Shown: positions 35,523 to 43,867 of the stretch, piece by piece
How positions within the stretch are numbered: the first letter of the stretch is position 1
How the letters are laid out: every line of letters begins with the position of its first letter
NCBI GenBank assembly: GCA_958295515.1
Contig: CATQGW010000001.1
Location: 516,923-580,922, forward strand
Direction of reading: 5' to 3'
Length of the DNA stretch: 64,000 nucleotides
Origin: an uncultured Dehalococcoidia bacterium
GTDB lineage: Bacteria > Chloroflexota > Dehalococcoidia > Bin125
Notes under the pieces: generated by a model
What the model was told of the DNA's origin: nothing
What the model saw: the letters and a program-made list of their open reading frames with translations, nothing else
Database searches by the model: none
Made by a program: the position numbers and the translations under genes

Positions 35523-35547
35523 ACTTAGTGTCATATCAACACTAACT
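35523..35547. promoter_or_regulatory. Operator-like inverted repeat in a divergent intergenic region
   Basis: ACTTAGTGT, a 7-base spacer (CATATCA), then ACACTAACT: arms pair at 8 of 9 positions, with the inner TTAGTGT/ACACTAA perfect. It is A/T-rich in a G/C-rich region and lies between the starts of the VWA gene and the dienelactone hydrolase gene. It looks like a repressor-binding site; the regulator is unknown. Confidence 0.4.
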
Positions 35548-35644
35548 CGTTCGGCGGAGATGTCAAACGAGTGGTCGGAGCGGTCGGCGGGAGCACTCTA
35601 TCCTGCGCATGCACCCCCACCCCGCTCGAGAGGAGCGCCCACCC

Positions 35645-36403
35645 ATGTGCCACCGCTACGACGCCCTCCCCGCCGTGCCGCCGCTCGCCGGCGCGGCGGT
35701 GGATGTCCAAGACCTCACGCTCACCGCGTCCGACGGCGTTGAGTTCGCCGCCTTCCACGCCCGCCCCGAGCAGCCCGGCGGCCCGGCCATCGTCGTCCTG
35801 CCCGATGTGCGCGGACTCTTCCGCTTCTATGAGGAACTGGCCATGCGCTTCGCCGAGGCCGGCGTCGAAGCCGTCGCCATCGACTACTTCGGGCGCACCG
35901 CCGGCGTGGGCAAGCGCGACGCAGAGTTCGACTTCTGGCCGCACGTGCGCGGCACGACCCCCGAAGGCATCGCCGCCGATGTCGCCGCCGCCGCCGCCGT
36001 CCTGCGCGCCGACGATGCGGAGCGCGCGCTCTTCACCGTCGGCTTCTGCTTCGGCGGCAGCAACTCCTGGCTGCAGGCCGCCGCCGGGCACAACCTCAGC
36101 GGCGCAATCGGCTTCTACGGCCACCCCACCCGCGACGGCCTCAACGGCGGCGCTTCCCCGCTCGGCCGCGTCGACGATGTCGCCAGCCCGCTGCTCGGCC
36201 TGATGGGCGGCGCGGACGAGGGCATCCCCCGCGCGGAGGTCGACAAGTTCGCCGCCGCCCTCGATCAGCGCGGCGTCGCCAACGAATTCATCACCTACGA
36301 CGGTGCGCCGCACTCCTTCTTCGACCGCACCTATGACGAGCACCAGGCGGCCTGCGCCGACGCTTGGTCGCGCATTCAGAACTTCATCAGCGCCAACAGC
36401 TAA
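35645..36403 (+). CDS. Dienelactone hydrolase family protein
   Basis: 252 residues from ATG 35645, with GAGAGGAG upstream. Alpha/beta hydrolase with Cys nucleophile: Cys135 in GFCFGG, Asp191 in MGGADEGIP and His223 in YDGAPHSFFD, the dienelactone hydrolase triad. Members open lactones in chloroaromatic catabolism or act on other esters; no chlorocatechol genes are adjacent. A cupin gene follows 43 bp downstream on the same strand. Confidence 0.88.
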   Translation: MCHRYDALPAVPPLAGAAVDVQDLTLTASDGVEFAAFHARPEQPGGPAIVVLPDVRGLFRFYEELAMRFAEAGVEAVAIDYFGRTAGVGKRDAEFDFWPHVRGTTPEGIAADVAAAAAVLRADDAERALFTVGFCFGGSNSWLQAAAGHNLSGAIGFYGHPTRDGLNGGASPLGRVDDVASPLLGLMGGADEGIPRAEVDKFAAALDQRGVANEFITYDGAPHSFFDRTYDEHQAACADAWSRIQNFISANS

Positions 36404-36446
36404 ACCGCACAGTCCAGCAGCGACAGCAGAACAAGGAGCATCCACC

Positions 36447-36833
36447 ATGCGCGTCACGCACGCATCCGACGGCAACACCAACCAGGCCAACGCCCCGATT
36501 TTCACCGGCGGCGATGTCTGGGTCCGCGCCCTGGCCGGCGCGATCGGCGGGCAGCAAGGCGGCGACGACGCCGACTTCAACCTCGCCGTCGTGCAGTTCG
36601 GCGCCGGTGCCCGCACCAAGAACCACACCCACAGCTCCGAGCAGATGCTCTACGTCGTCGCCGGCATCGGCAAGGTCGGCAACGCCGAGGGCGAGCACGT
36701 GATCAGCGTCGGCGACTTCGTGATCATCCCCCCCGGCGAGGACCACTGGCACGGCGCCGGCGACACCGGCTCGCCGATGTCCCACCTCGCCATCACCCGC
36801 CGCGACAGCCTCACCGAAGTCACCGAAGACTGA
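36447..36833 (+). CDS. Single-domain cupin protein
   Basis: 128 residues. Cupin motif 1 KNHTHSSEQMLYVVAGIG and motif 2 GDFVIIPPGEDHWHGAG supply the three His and one Glu that bind a divalent metal. Enzymatic (dioxygenase, isomerase) or sugar-binding roles all occur in the family. AAGGAG precedes the ATG. It probably shares a transcript with the dienelactone hydrolase gene. Confidence 0.85.
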   Translation: MRVTHASDGNTNQANAPIFTGGDVWVRALAGAIGGQQGGDDADFNLAVVQFGAGARTKNHTHSSEQMLYVVAGIGKVGNAEGEHVISVGDFVIIPPGEDHWHGAGDTGSPMSHLAITRRDSLTEVTED

Positions 36834-36889
36834 GGATGCGCCGCTGCCGCTCGGCGTAAGCTGAACGCCGTACGGAGCGGAGCACCCGC

Positions 36890-37393
36890 ATGGTCGCCGA
36901 AGAAGTCCTCACCCGCGAAGAACGCCGCGAGCAGCAGCGCCAGCGAATGATCGCTCAGGCTCTCGAAGTCGGCGACATCCAAATGGCGGCGATCATCGAG
37001 CGCGCCTCGTTCGACGACGGATCCACGCCCGAAGAGGACGCCGAAGACGCCCGCATCGCCGCCGAGCGGATCGCCAGGGGCAAGTTCATCACGCTCGAGG
37101 AATCAGAGCGCATGGACGAAGAAGAATTCCCTGAAGATGTGGAGTTCTTCCGCAAGCTCGATGAGCGCTTCCCCAACGGCTTCGATCACGTCTACAAGAT
37201 CGATCCCGACACTCCCGAAGGCGCCGCCTTCTTCGACAAGCTCGGCGAGGATTTCCAGGACGCGGTCGAGTTCTTCCTGTACAGCTGGAGTAGCGATCGA
37301 GCGCCTCACGCTTTCCCTTTTGCCGCGCCCTCGTCGCCGACGGAGCAACAGAAGAACATCGCTCGCTTAGTCCAATCCCACGCCGTGAAGTGA
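36890..37393 (+). CDS. Unknown acidic protein with an antitoxin-like segment
   Basis: 167 residues, highly charged. The segment TPEEDAEDARIAAERIARGKFITLEES resembles the C-terminal tail of RelB/Phd-type antitoxins (acidic helix, then I-T-L-E-E). The protein continues for another 60 or more residues with EFPEDVEFFRKLDERFPNGFDHVY and no recognised fold. Its end overlaps a short RelE-like open frame by 4 bp (GTGA). Read as a disturbed toxin-antitoxin locus, this would be the antitoxin, extended or fused to another fragment. Confidence 0.4.
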   Translation: MVAEEVLTREERREQQRQRMIAQALEVGDIQMAAIIERASFDDGSTPEEDAEDARIAAERIARGKFITLEESERMDEEEFPEDVEFFRKLDERFPNGFDHVYKIDPDTPEGAAFFDKLGEDFQDAVEFFLYSWSSDRAPHAFPFAAPSSPTEQQKNIARLVQSHAVK

Positions 37394-37599
37394 ACAAGGT
37401 GCTTCGTAGTTTGCGCGTCGGTCCTTCGGCTGACGCGATCTCGCTTGAGGGCTATGAAGGTTTGTGGCGCGAGCGCGCCGGCGGCTACCGCATCATCTTT
37501 GAGCACCATCGCTCCGAGCGTCTGATCCGCGTCATCCGCATTCGCCCCCGCTCCACTGCCTACGAAGGCCTCGAACGCCCGCCCCGATCACCGCGCTAG
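37390..37599 (+). pseudogene. RelE/ParE-like toxin, C-terminal part only
   Basis: 69 residues from GTG 37390. NKVLRSLRVGPSADAISLEGYEGLWRERAGGYRIIFEHH followed by RLIRVIRIRPRSTAY matches the second half of RelE-type toxins (L-E-G..G-L-W-R-x-R-x-G-x-Y-R-I-x-F). The first half, normally about 25-30 residues, is not continuous in this frame. Parts of it may be scattered in other frames upstream, which suggests frameshifts. Overlaps the preceding gene by 4 bp. Confidence 0.55.
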
Positions 37600-37919
37600 T
37601 CCTCCTCGCCGCGCTCCTCGCGCTCGCGACGAAGCTCTTCTTCCGCGCGCTGACGCTCCTCCGCGCGAATCCGCTCCCGCAACCGACGCTCTCTCTCGGC
37701 TTCCTCGTCCCACTGACCCCGTCCCCTGGCCAGCTCCTCTTTCTCGATCCGTCGTTCGGTGCTCTCAGGCGCAACCAGCGCGAACGCCAACCCAATCGGC
37801 CCCAGCACGAAACCCAGAAAGAACCCCCCGCAGCCCGACCGCCCCTTGTTGCTCATCATCATCCCGCCCGCCACGCCGAACGCGAGCCAGACGACTACAA
37901 AAACGATCAGCAATTCCAT
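37596..37919 (-). CDS. Small membrane protein with charged coiled-coil tail
   Basis: 107 residues. Two hydrophobic segments (ELLIVFVVVWLAFGVAGG and GGFFLGFVLGPIGLAFALV) are joined by a short loop with SNKGRSGCGG. They are followed by about 55 residues of Glu/Arg-rich sequence predicted as one long helix. No enzymatic motif. Its stop overlaps that of the convergent toxin fragment. Confidence 0.5.
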   Translation of the reverse strand: MELLIVFVVVWLAFGVAGGMMMSNKGRSGCGGFFLGFVLGPIGLAFALVAPESTERRIEKEELARGRGQWDEEAERERRLRERIRAEERQRAEEELRREREERGEED

Positions 37920-37968
37920 GGGCGGCTATCCAGTCCTGACGATCACTCAGCTCTGACGCTGGGAATCT

Positions 37969-38637
37969 CTATCGGCTCAGTTCGGCTCGTCCGGCGAACA
38001 CATCCACTTGCCCCCAGCAGGCGCGGCGCAACTCATCGCCAACAGGCGGAAACCCGGCCTGTACGACTTTCAGCCCACGCTGATCGAGCAGCTGAACTAC
38101 AGGGATGAAGTCGCTGTCCGATGATGCCAGCACAGCAACGTCGTAGGCGTCCTGCCACGCTAGTGCGACCATATCTGTGACGATCGCGGTATCAACGCCC
38201 TTCTCCACACGCAGGCGCAGCCGCGCGGCGCAGTGCGAGCAGTGATCTACCTGCCTGTGGCAGTTCTGACAGGTTGGTGGATTGCGTGGCCGCAGGAAGC
38301 TTTGCACTACCTGCACACCCGGTTGGCGGTCAAGCCATTCGAGCCACTCGCGGCGGCTGTGGTGCCCCGGGTCGTTCGGATCAAACGACGCATAGACGCG
38401 CGTCCCTTCCAGCCTGGGCGAATCCACGCGGCAGATTGCAGCGGCTTGCTCCGCCAGCCAGTCGGGCAGCTGCGTCCAGTCGAAGCCGCGCCAGTTGATT
38501 CCACGCCGTCTCGCCTCGCTCCGCATCGTGAGCTCGAGATTCGCCTGGTCAATGAACAATCGGATTCGATTACCCAACCGCAGCGACGGAGCGTTCGGCG
38601 AAACGGCAGGCGCGGATGCACTGGGGTCGGTCACCAC
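37969..38637 (-). CDS. NYN-domain (LabA-like) ribonuclease-type protein with zinc knuckle
   Basis: 222 residues. NYN/PIN-like domain: RLFIDQANLE (Asp30 and Asn33), KGVDTAIVTDMV, and DVAVLASSDSDFIPVVQLLDQRGLKVVQAGF. The four acidic positions expected for a metal-dependent nuclease are present. Between the strands lies an inserted zinc-binding segment with CQNCHRQVDHCSHC (CxxC-x6-CxxC). NYN domains cleave RNA; the physiological target is unknown. The start is a GTG (38637), or a second GTG three bases later; neither has a clear ribosome binding site. Confidence 0.8.
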   Translation of the reverse strand: MVTDPSASAPAVSPNAPSLRLGNRIRLFIDQANLELTMRSEARRRGINWRGFDWTQLPDWLAEQAAAICRVDSPRLEGTRVYASFDPNDPGHHSRREWLEWLDRQPGVQVVQSFLRPRNPPTCQNCHRQVDHCSHCAARLRLRVEKGVDTAIVTDMVALAWQDAYDVAVLASSDSDFIPVVQLLDQRGLKVVQAGFPPVGDELRRACWGQVDVFAGRAELSR

Positions 38638-38806
38638 GGCGAACCATCATTCTCCGCTGCGAGATCGGACAAAATTCGAGGGCCGCTGCGACGGCCCTCG
38701 GATGTCAAATGCGGCGGTCGGACTCATCCCGAAATCGAGCGGGAGCTCACCGACCGCGGGCTCTATGGCTCCACAATAGCCATCCGTCCCAGCGTCGTCA
38801 ACAACC

Positions 38807-39286
38807 TCAGTACCCGCTCCGATACCCCACCCGCACCACATCCCAGGCCGCGATCCCCAACATCGCCGCCACGCTCACGATGCTCAGCGCCAGCAGCACC
38901 GCCGAACCCGTATCGCCCACATCGCCCAGCTGACGCACCGCGATCAAAAACCCCGCCGTCATCCCCGCCAGCGCGATCGCCAGCCAGTGATGCACCCACT
39001 CCGCCGCAAAATTCACCGCAATCGCCACCACCACCGCCGCGTTCACCACGATCAACAGATGCACATCCTCGAGCCGATTCCAGCCGCCCCGTTGCGTGCC
39101 CGTCAGCTCGTCCACCGCCTCGATCGGCGCGCCCCCGCGCAGGCTGAGGAAGAGCACCACAATCGCCGCTCCCACCGCCCCGCCGACCAGCGGACGGAAC
39201 AGCCGCGGACCCATCGCCTCGAACGATCGCACCGGCGCCGCCCCCAGCCTGCGGCGCGCATGCTCCCGCCCCTGCTCATCCGCCAT
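38807..39286 (-). CDS. Four-helix membrane protein of unknown function
   Basis: 159 residues from ATG 39286, with GGAGGAG upstream. Four predicted transmembrane segments: PLVGGAVGAAIVVLFLSL, LIVVNAAVVVAIAVNFAA, WLAIALAGMTAGFLIAV and VLLALSIVSVAAMLGIAAW. The first loop carries a short charged stretch and GGWNRLEDVH. Overall layout resembles DUF2391-type integral membrane proteins, but the match is weak. Confidence 0.5.
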   Translation of the reverse strand: MADEQGREHARRRLGAAPVRSFEAMGPRLFRPLVGGAVGAAIVVLFLSLRGGAPIEAVDELTGTQRGGWNRLEDVHLLIVVNAAVVVAIAVNFAAEWVHHWLAIALAGMTAGFLIAVRQLGDVGDTGSAVLLALSIVSVAAMLGIAAWDVVRVGYRSGY

Positions 39287-39314
39287 CGCGCTCCTCCAGC
39301 TCAACCGTGCTCGC

Positions 39315-40094
39315 CTAAATGTTAGACCGCGTCTGCCCGCCGTCGACGTTCAGACACGCCCCCGTCACCCACGACGCGCGCGGCGACGCCAGAAACGCCA
39401 CCACATCCGCCACCTCCTCCGGCCGCCCGAAGCGGTTGAACGCAATCCCGTCCAGCACGCTCCGCTGAATCCCCGCCGGATCCGCCTCGTAGCGCTCCTG
39501 CCAGCGGCTGCCCGGCCAGGCGATCGAGCCCGGCGCCACCGCGTTGGCGCGAATGTTGCGCGGCGCAAGCTCCAGCGCCAGCGACTTCGCGTGGCTGTGC
39601 ATCGCCGCCTTCATCGCGTTGTACTGCGCCGATCCGCCCGCCTCGCGCCCGAAAATCGAGCCGATGTGAATGATCGAGCCGCTGTCCGCCCCCGCCCCCG
39701 AGGCCGCAGCCTCCAGATGCGGCAGCGCCGCCCGCGTCGCCCGCACCGCCGCCATCAGATTCAGCTCAAACATCTCCTGCCACACACTGTCGCCCTCGCC
39801 CCGAAGCGAAACTCCCATGTTGTTGACCAGCACATCCAGCCGCCCGAACGCCCCCACCGTGCTGGCCACCACCCGATCGGCCGCGTCCGCTTCGCCCAAA
39901 TCCACCGCGACCGTATGCACCCGCCCCGCGCCCTCGGCGGCGATCAGCTCCGCCGCCGCCGCCAGCGCCTCGGGCCGCCGCGCGCAGATCGCCACATCCG
40001 CGCCCTCCGCCGCCAGCGCCCGCGCGCACCACAGCCCGATCCCCTCCGACGCGCCCGTAATCAGCGCCGCCTTCCCCGCCAGACCCAGATCCAT
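39315..40094 (-). CDS. Short-chain dehydrogenase/reductase
   Basis: 259 residues. TGASEGIG cofactor loop, LVNNMGVSLRG, catalytic Ser in IIHIGSIFG, YNAMK (Tyr/Lys) and the closing VTGACLNVDGGQ. NAD(P)-dependent. GGAGG lies 9 bp before the ATG. Sits 53 bp from the divergent penicillin acylase gene. Its substrate is unidentified; the residues SAQYNAMKAAMHSHAKSLAL are typical of FabG-like members. Confidence 0.9.
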   Translation of the reverse strand: MDLGLAGKAALITGASEGIGLWCARALAAEGADVAICARRPEALAAAAELIAAEGAGRVHTVAVDLGEADAADRVVASTVGAFGRLDVLVNNMGVSLRGEGDSVWQEMFELNLMAAVRATRAALPHLEAAASGAGADSGSIIHIGSIFGREAGGSAQYNAMKAAMHSHAKSLALELAPRNIRANAVAPGSIAWPGSRWQERYEADPAGIQRSVLDGIAFNRFGRPEEVADVVAFLASPRASWVTGACLNVDGGQTRSNI

Positions 40095-40146
40095 ATCCCG
40101 CACCTCCCGCACGTCGCAGTCTATGGCGCAGCGTAGGCTCGCAGTG

Positions 40147-42537
40147 ATGAACGACCTGTGGCGCAGCTCCACCCTCGCTCTCCAGCAAGGCTTCGGCCTG
40201 CTGCGCGCCCTGGCCGGCGAAGCCGCGCCCTGGCGCGCGCGCGCCAGGCGGCGCGGACGCGAGACCGTCGCCGGCATCGCCGCACCCGTCGAAATCATCC
40301 GCGACCGCTGGGGCGTCCCCCACTGCTTCGCCGACTCCGTCGCCGATGTCCTCTTCGCGCTCGGCTACGTCCACGCCCAGGACCGCCTCTGGCAGATGCA
40401 TTGGAGCCGCCGCGCCGCGCTGGGAACAGTCGCCGAGCTGGTCGGCCCGCTCGGACTGCCCGCCGACCGACTGACCCGCACCCTCGGCATCGGGCGCGTC
40501 GCCCAGGCCGCCTGGGACGCTACCCCGCAGCGCCGGCGCGACGAACTCACCCCCTACATCGCCGGCATCAACGCCGGCGCGGCCCGCTCCCCCATCCCCT
40601 TTGAAGCGCGCATGCTCAACGATCGCTTTCGACCCTGGCAGCCGTCCGACTCGATCGCCTGGGGCAAGCTGCTCTCCTTCCTGCTCGCGCCCGCCTGGGA
40701 ACAACAGCTCCTGCGCGCCCGCATCTACGAGCGCGCCGGCCCCGACGCCCTGCACGCCATCGATCCACCGCTCTCCGAATCGGCCGCCGTCGTCGCGCCG
40801 CCCGACGCCGCCTACGGGCGGCTCGCAGCCCCTGCCCACGAGGGCGCGCAGACGCTCGCCGACCTGCTCGGCCTACAGCAGAGCGCCAGCAACAACTGGG
40901 CAGTCGCCGGCGAGCGCACCGCAAGCGGACGCCCGATCCTCGCCTGCGACCCCCACCTCACCCCGGTCACCCCGCCCCACGCCTACTTCGCACACCTCCA
41001 CTGCCCCCAATTCAACGCCGCCGGCGCGACCGTGCCCGGCCTGCCCGGCATCGTCTGGGGCTGCAACGACCGCATCGCCTGGGGTCCCACCGCCGCCATG
41101 CAAGCCATGCACATCGCCGTCGTCGAAGAGCTGAACGCAGCCGGCGACGCCACCCGCACCCCCGACGGCTGGTCCCCCATCGAGCGCAGCAGCGAAGAAA
41201 TCCGCGTGCGCGGCCACCCCGCTGAACGGATCGAGCTGCGCCGCAGCCCGCACGGACCGATCGTCTCCAACGTACTCGCCGCCGACCGCGCCCCTCACTT
41301 CAGCTCCAACCGCGCGATCAGCCTCCAGTCCGCCGTGCTCAGCCACGCTCAGAGCGGCTCCGCCATCGTCGAACTGATGCAGGCCACCGACTGGTCCAGC
41401 TTCTCCACCGCCGCCGCCGGCATTGACGACTTCAACCTTGCCTTCGCCTACGCCGACATCGACGGCGCGATCGGCATGCGCGTCTCCGGCGCCGTCCCCG
41501 CCGGCGATCCGCAGGCGCTGCGCCTGCCCGTCCCCGGCTGGCTCCCGCCCGAACAGGGCGGCGCTCCCACCGAGGCTCTGCGCGGCGACCAGGTGCCCCA
41601 CGCCTTCAACCCGCCCGGCGGCCTCGTGATCAGCGCCAACAACCCCCTCACGCCCGCCGGCGAGCTGACCGACGCGACGAATTACGGCGCGGAGTTCCTC
41701 GACTCCTGGCGCGCCCAGCGCATCCGTGACCTGCTCGACGCCGAGCCGCTCCACACCCGCGCGCATTCCGCCGCCATCCAGCTCGACCAACACTCCGCAC
41801 CGCTCCACGCCTTCGCCGCCCTGCTCGCCGCGCTCGACCCGGCCGACGACAACGAGCGCGCCCTGCTCGCCGAAATCGCCGCCTGGGACGGCGCAATGAG
41901 CACCACATCGCGCCCCGCCGCGCTCGTCGCGCTCAGCTTCATCCACTACCGACGCGATGCCCTCCACAAGCTGCTCGGCGCAGAAGTCGACCTCGCGCTC
42001 GGCGGACTGCTCGCCATCCCCACCCTCGACCTGCTCGGCGCGCGCGCCGGCTCCTGGGCGCTCCAGCGGCTCGACGCCCAGCCCGGGCGCGCGCCCGACG
42101 ATCTGGCCGCCGCCTTCCGCGCCGCCGTCCGACAGCTGCGTGACCGCTTCGGCCCCGACACCCACGCCTGGACCTGGGGCGCATGCCGCGCCGTCCAACT
42201 CCACCACGCGCTCGCCGACGCCCCGCTGATCGGCTCCATCCTCAGCGCCGGCCCCTGGCCCTTCGGCGGCGACGCCGACACCATCTCCCAGTCCGGCGTG
42301 CTCGGACTCGACCCCTTCCGCCCCGCCTCCGCAGTCCCCGCTCTGCGCCTCATCGTCGAACTCAGCGATCCCCCGCAGGCCGAGTTCGTCCTCGCCGGCG
42401 AGCAGACCGCCGACGCCCTCCACCCCACCGGCCCCATGGCCGACGCCTGGCTGCGCGGCCGCCGGCTTCCCCTCCTCCGCGACCGCGATGCGATCCTCCA
42501 GCAGCGCCCCCGGCGGCTCCGCCTCCGGCCCGCCTGA
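40147..42537 (+). CDS. Penicillin acylase family N-terminal nucleophile hydrolase
   Basis: 796 residues, of the size of penicillin G or cephalosporin acylases. Ser248 in QSASNNWAVAGERT is the expected autoproteolytic nucleophile of the beta subunit; the preceding 247 residues form the alpha chain and spacer. FADSVADVLFALGYVHAQDRLWQMHWSRR is a family signature. The N-terminus (NDLWRSSTLALQQGFGLLRAL) has no convincing signal peptide, unlike the periplasmic members, so the protein may be cytoplasmic. Substrates could be acyl amides such as acyl-homoserine lactones or penicillins. Confidence 0.88.
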   Translation: MNDLWRSSTLALQQGFGLLRALAGEAAPWRARARRRGRETVAGIAAPVEIIRDRWGVPHCFADSVADVLFALGYVHAQDRLWQMHWSRRAALGTVAELVGPLGLPADRLTRTLGIGRVAQAAWDATPQRRRDELTPYIAGINAGAARSPIPFEARMLNDRFRPWQPSDSIAWGKLLSFLLAPAWEQQLLRARIYERAGPDALHAIDPPLSESAAVVAPPDAAYGRLAAPAHEGAQTLADLLGLQQSASNNWAVAGERTASGRPILACDPHLTPVTPPHAYFAHLHCPQFNAAGATVPGLPGIVWGCNDRIAWGPTAAMQAMHIAVVEELNAAGDATRTPDGWSPIERSSEEIRVRGHPAERIELRRSPHGPIVSNVLAADRAPHFSSNRAISLQSAVLSHAQSGSAIVELMQATDWSSFSTAAAGIDDFNLAFAYADIDGAIGMRVSGAVPAGDPQALRLPVPGWLPPEQGGAPTEALRGDQVPHAFNPPGGLVISANNPLTPAGELTDATNYGAEFLDSWRAQRIRDLLDAEPLHTRAHSAAIQLDQHSAPLHAFAALLAALDPADDNERALLAEIAAWDGAMSTTSRPAALVALSFIHYRRDALHKLLGAEVDLALGGLLAIPTLDLLGARAGSWALQRLDAQPGRAPDDLAAAFRAAVRQLRDRFGPDTHAWTWGACRAVQLHHALADAPLIGSILSAGPWPFGGDADTISQSGVLGLDPFRPASAVPALRLIVELSDPPQAEFVLAGEQTADALHPTGPMADAWLRGRRLPLLRDRDAILQQRPRRLRLRPA

Positions 42538-42559
42538 ACCCCCATCTACACTCACCGCC

Positions 42560-43273
42560 ATGACCCTCGCGCTCGTCCTCGACCCGCCCATCGCCGCCGC
42601 GACCGACGCCGCCCACCTCAACGCCGCCTTCACCCGCGACCTCGCCGACCTCTGCGCCGATCTCTCCGAAACCCCCGAAATCCGCGTGCTGATCCTCGAT
42701 CCCGAACCTTCCCTCTGGAGCGGCTGGGCAAACGACGCGCCCGAACCCGGCGACCTCTTCCAACCGCTCGCTGAGCTGCCCCAACCAACCATCGCCGTCA
42801 TCCGCGGCCACTGCCTCGGCGGCGGACTCGAACTCGCCCTCGCCGCCGATATCCGCGTCGCCGCCCCCCACATTGAGCTCGGCTTCCCCGACCTGCTCGA
42901 CCCCGACGGCGAATTCTGCCGCGCAGGCGGCCTCCAGCGCCTCAGCCGCGCCCTCGGACGCTCCCGCGCGAGTCAACTCATCCTGCTCGAACAGCGCCTC
43001 AGCGCCGCCCGCGCGCTCGATTGGGGACTGCTCAACACCGTCGCCGACGATCCCGCCGCCGCCGCCCGCGCCATCGCCGACACCATCGCCCAACGCGGCC
43101 CCATCGCCGCCCGCTACGCCAAGGACGCCATCCGCCACGGAGCCGACATGCCCCTCGCCCAGGCGCTCCACTACGAGACCGAACTGACCATCCTGCTGCA
43201 GAGCACCGCCGACCGCGCCGAGGGCGTCGACGCCTTCCTCGAAAAGCGCCCGCCCCGCTTTCGCGGCGCATAG
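42560..43273 (+). CDS. Enoyl-CoA hydratase/isomerase family protein
   Basis: 237 residues. Crotonase core PTIAVIRGHCLGGGLELALAADIRVAAPHIELGFPDL, with an unusually short and divergent N-terminal region (PSLWSGWANDAPEP replaces the usual SAGADL). The second catalytic segment DPDGEFCRAGGLQRLSR is also modified, so hydratase activity is uncertain. Separated by 22 bp from the penicillin acylase gene, probably cotranscribed. Confidence 0.75.
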   Translation: MTLALVLDPPIAAATDAAHLNAAFTRDLADLCADLSETPEIRVLILDPEPSLWSGWANDAPEPGDLFQPLAELPQPTIAVIRGHCLGGGLELALAADIRVAAPHIELGFPDLLDPDGEFCRAGGLQRLSRALGRSRASQLILLEQRLSAARALDWGLLNTVADDPAAAARAIADTIAQRGPIAARYAKDAIRHGADMPLAQALHYETELTILLQSTADRAEGVDAFLEKRPPRFRGA

Positions 43274-43313
43274 CTCTAAGCTGCCACACAGAGCGAACAC
43301 GGAGGACACACCC

Positions 43314-43562
43314 ATGCGCCTGATTCTCGACGAAGAAGAGGTCTGGTCGCTGATGACCCTGGTCACCGCCCAGGTGCTCGACCAGGTCGAACTCAGCGAC
43401 GAAGCCGCCAAAAACATCCGCGAATGGCGCGCCGCCATGCAAGAGGGCAAGCCCGCCATGCTCGACTTCGCCCAGGCCGTCAACGAAGCCCTCGGCAACA
43501 CCATCGACCAGGAACTCACCCGCACCATCCGCCGCCGCGACTACTACCGCACCGTCCGCTAA
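43314..43562 (+). CDS. Small acidic helical protein, paralogue 1 of 2
   Basis: 82 residues. Layout: LDEEEVWSLM, an aliphatic helix with VLDQVELSDEAAKNIREW, then GKPAMLDFAQAVNEAL and a charged tail. The gene at 43574 encodes a relative with the same pattern of EE-W--M, Q-L, A-IR-W, M and N residues. Not matched to a known family. CGGAGG precedes the ATG. Possibly cytoplasmic and all-alpha, in an operon with its paralogue 11 bp downstream. Confidence 0.65.
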   Translation: MRLILDEEEVWSLMTLVTAQVLDQVELSDEAAKNIREWRAAMQEGKPAMLDFAQAVNEALGNTIDQELTRTIRRRDYYRTVR

Positions 43563-43573
43563 GGAGCCCCACC

Positions 43574-43816
43574 ATGGTCAAAGTCGAACTCGACATCGAA
43601 GAAGCCTGGGCCGTGATGAACCGCATCATCGGCCAAATGCTCGAAGAAACCGAGCTGCACAAGTCCGACCGCGCCGCCATCCGCCGCTGGAAAGCCAACG
43701 AAATGCGCCCCGGCCGCGAGGAAATGGACGCCCTCCACGAAAAAATCAACGCCGACATCGAGCGCCTCTGGGAAGTCCGCCGCAAATCCGAAATCCGCAA
43801 ACCCGACTGGCGCTAA
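43574..43816 (+). CDS. Small acidic helical protein, paralogue 2 of 2
   Basis: 80 residues, starting at the ATG after AAGGAG. LDIEEAWAVMNRIIGQMLEE, ELHKSDRAAIRRWKANEM and MDALHEKINADIERLW align with the upstream paralogue at 43314 over nearly the whole length, about one third identical. The C-terminus is more basic (RRKSEIRKPDW). Unknown function. A tandem duplication within one transcript suggests a heterodimer or a dosage pair. Confidence 0.65.
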   Translation: MVKVELDIEEAWAVMNRIIGQMLEETELHKSDRAAIRRWKANEMRPGREEMDALHEKINADIERLWEVRRKSEIRKPDWR

Positions 43817-43867
43817 ACCGCCACCCGCCCAGTTTGTCCCAACCCCGCCGCGGAGAGCGAGCAGAAG

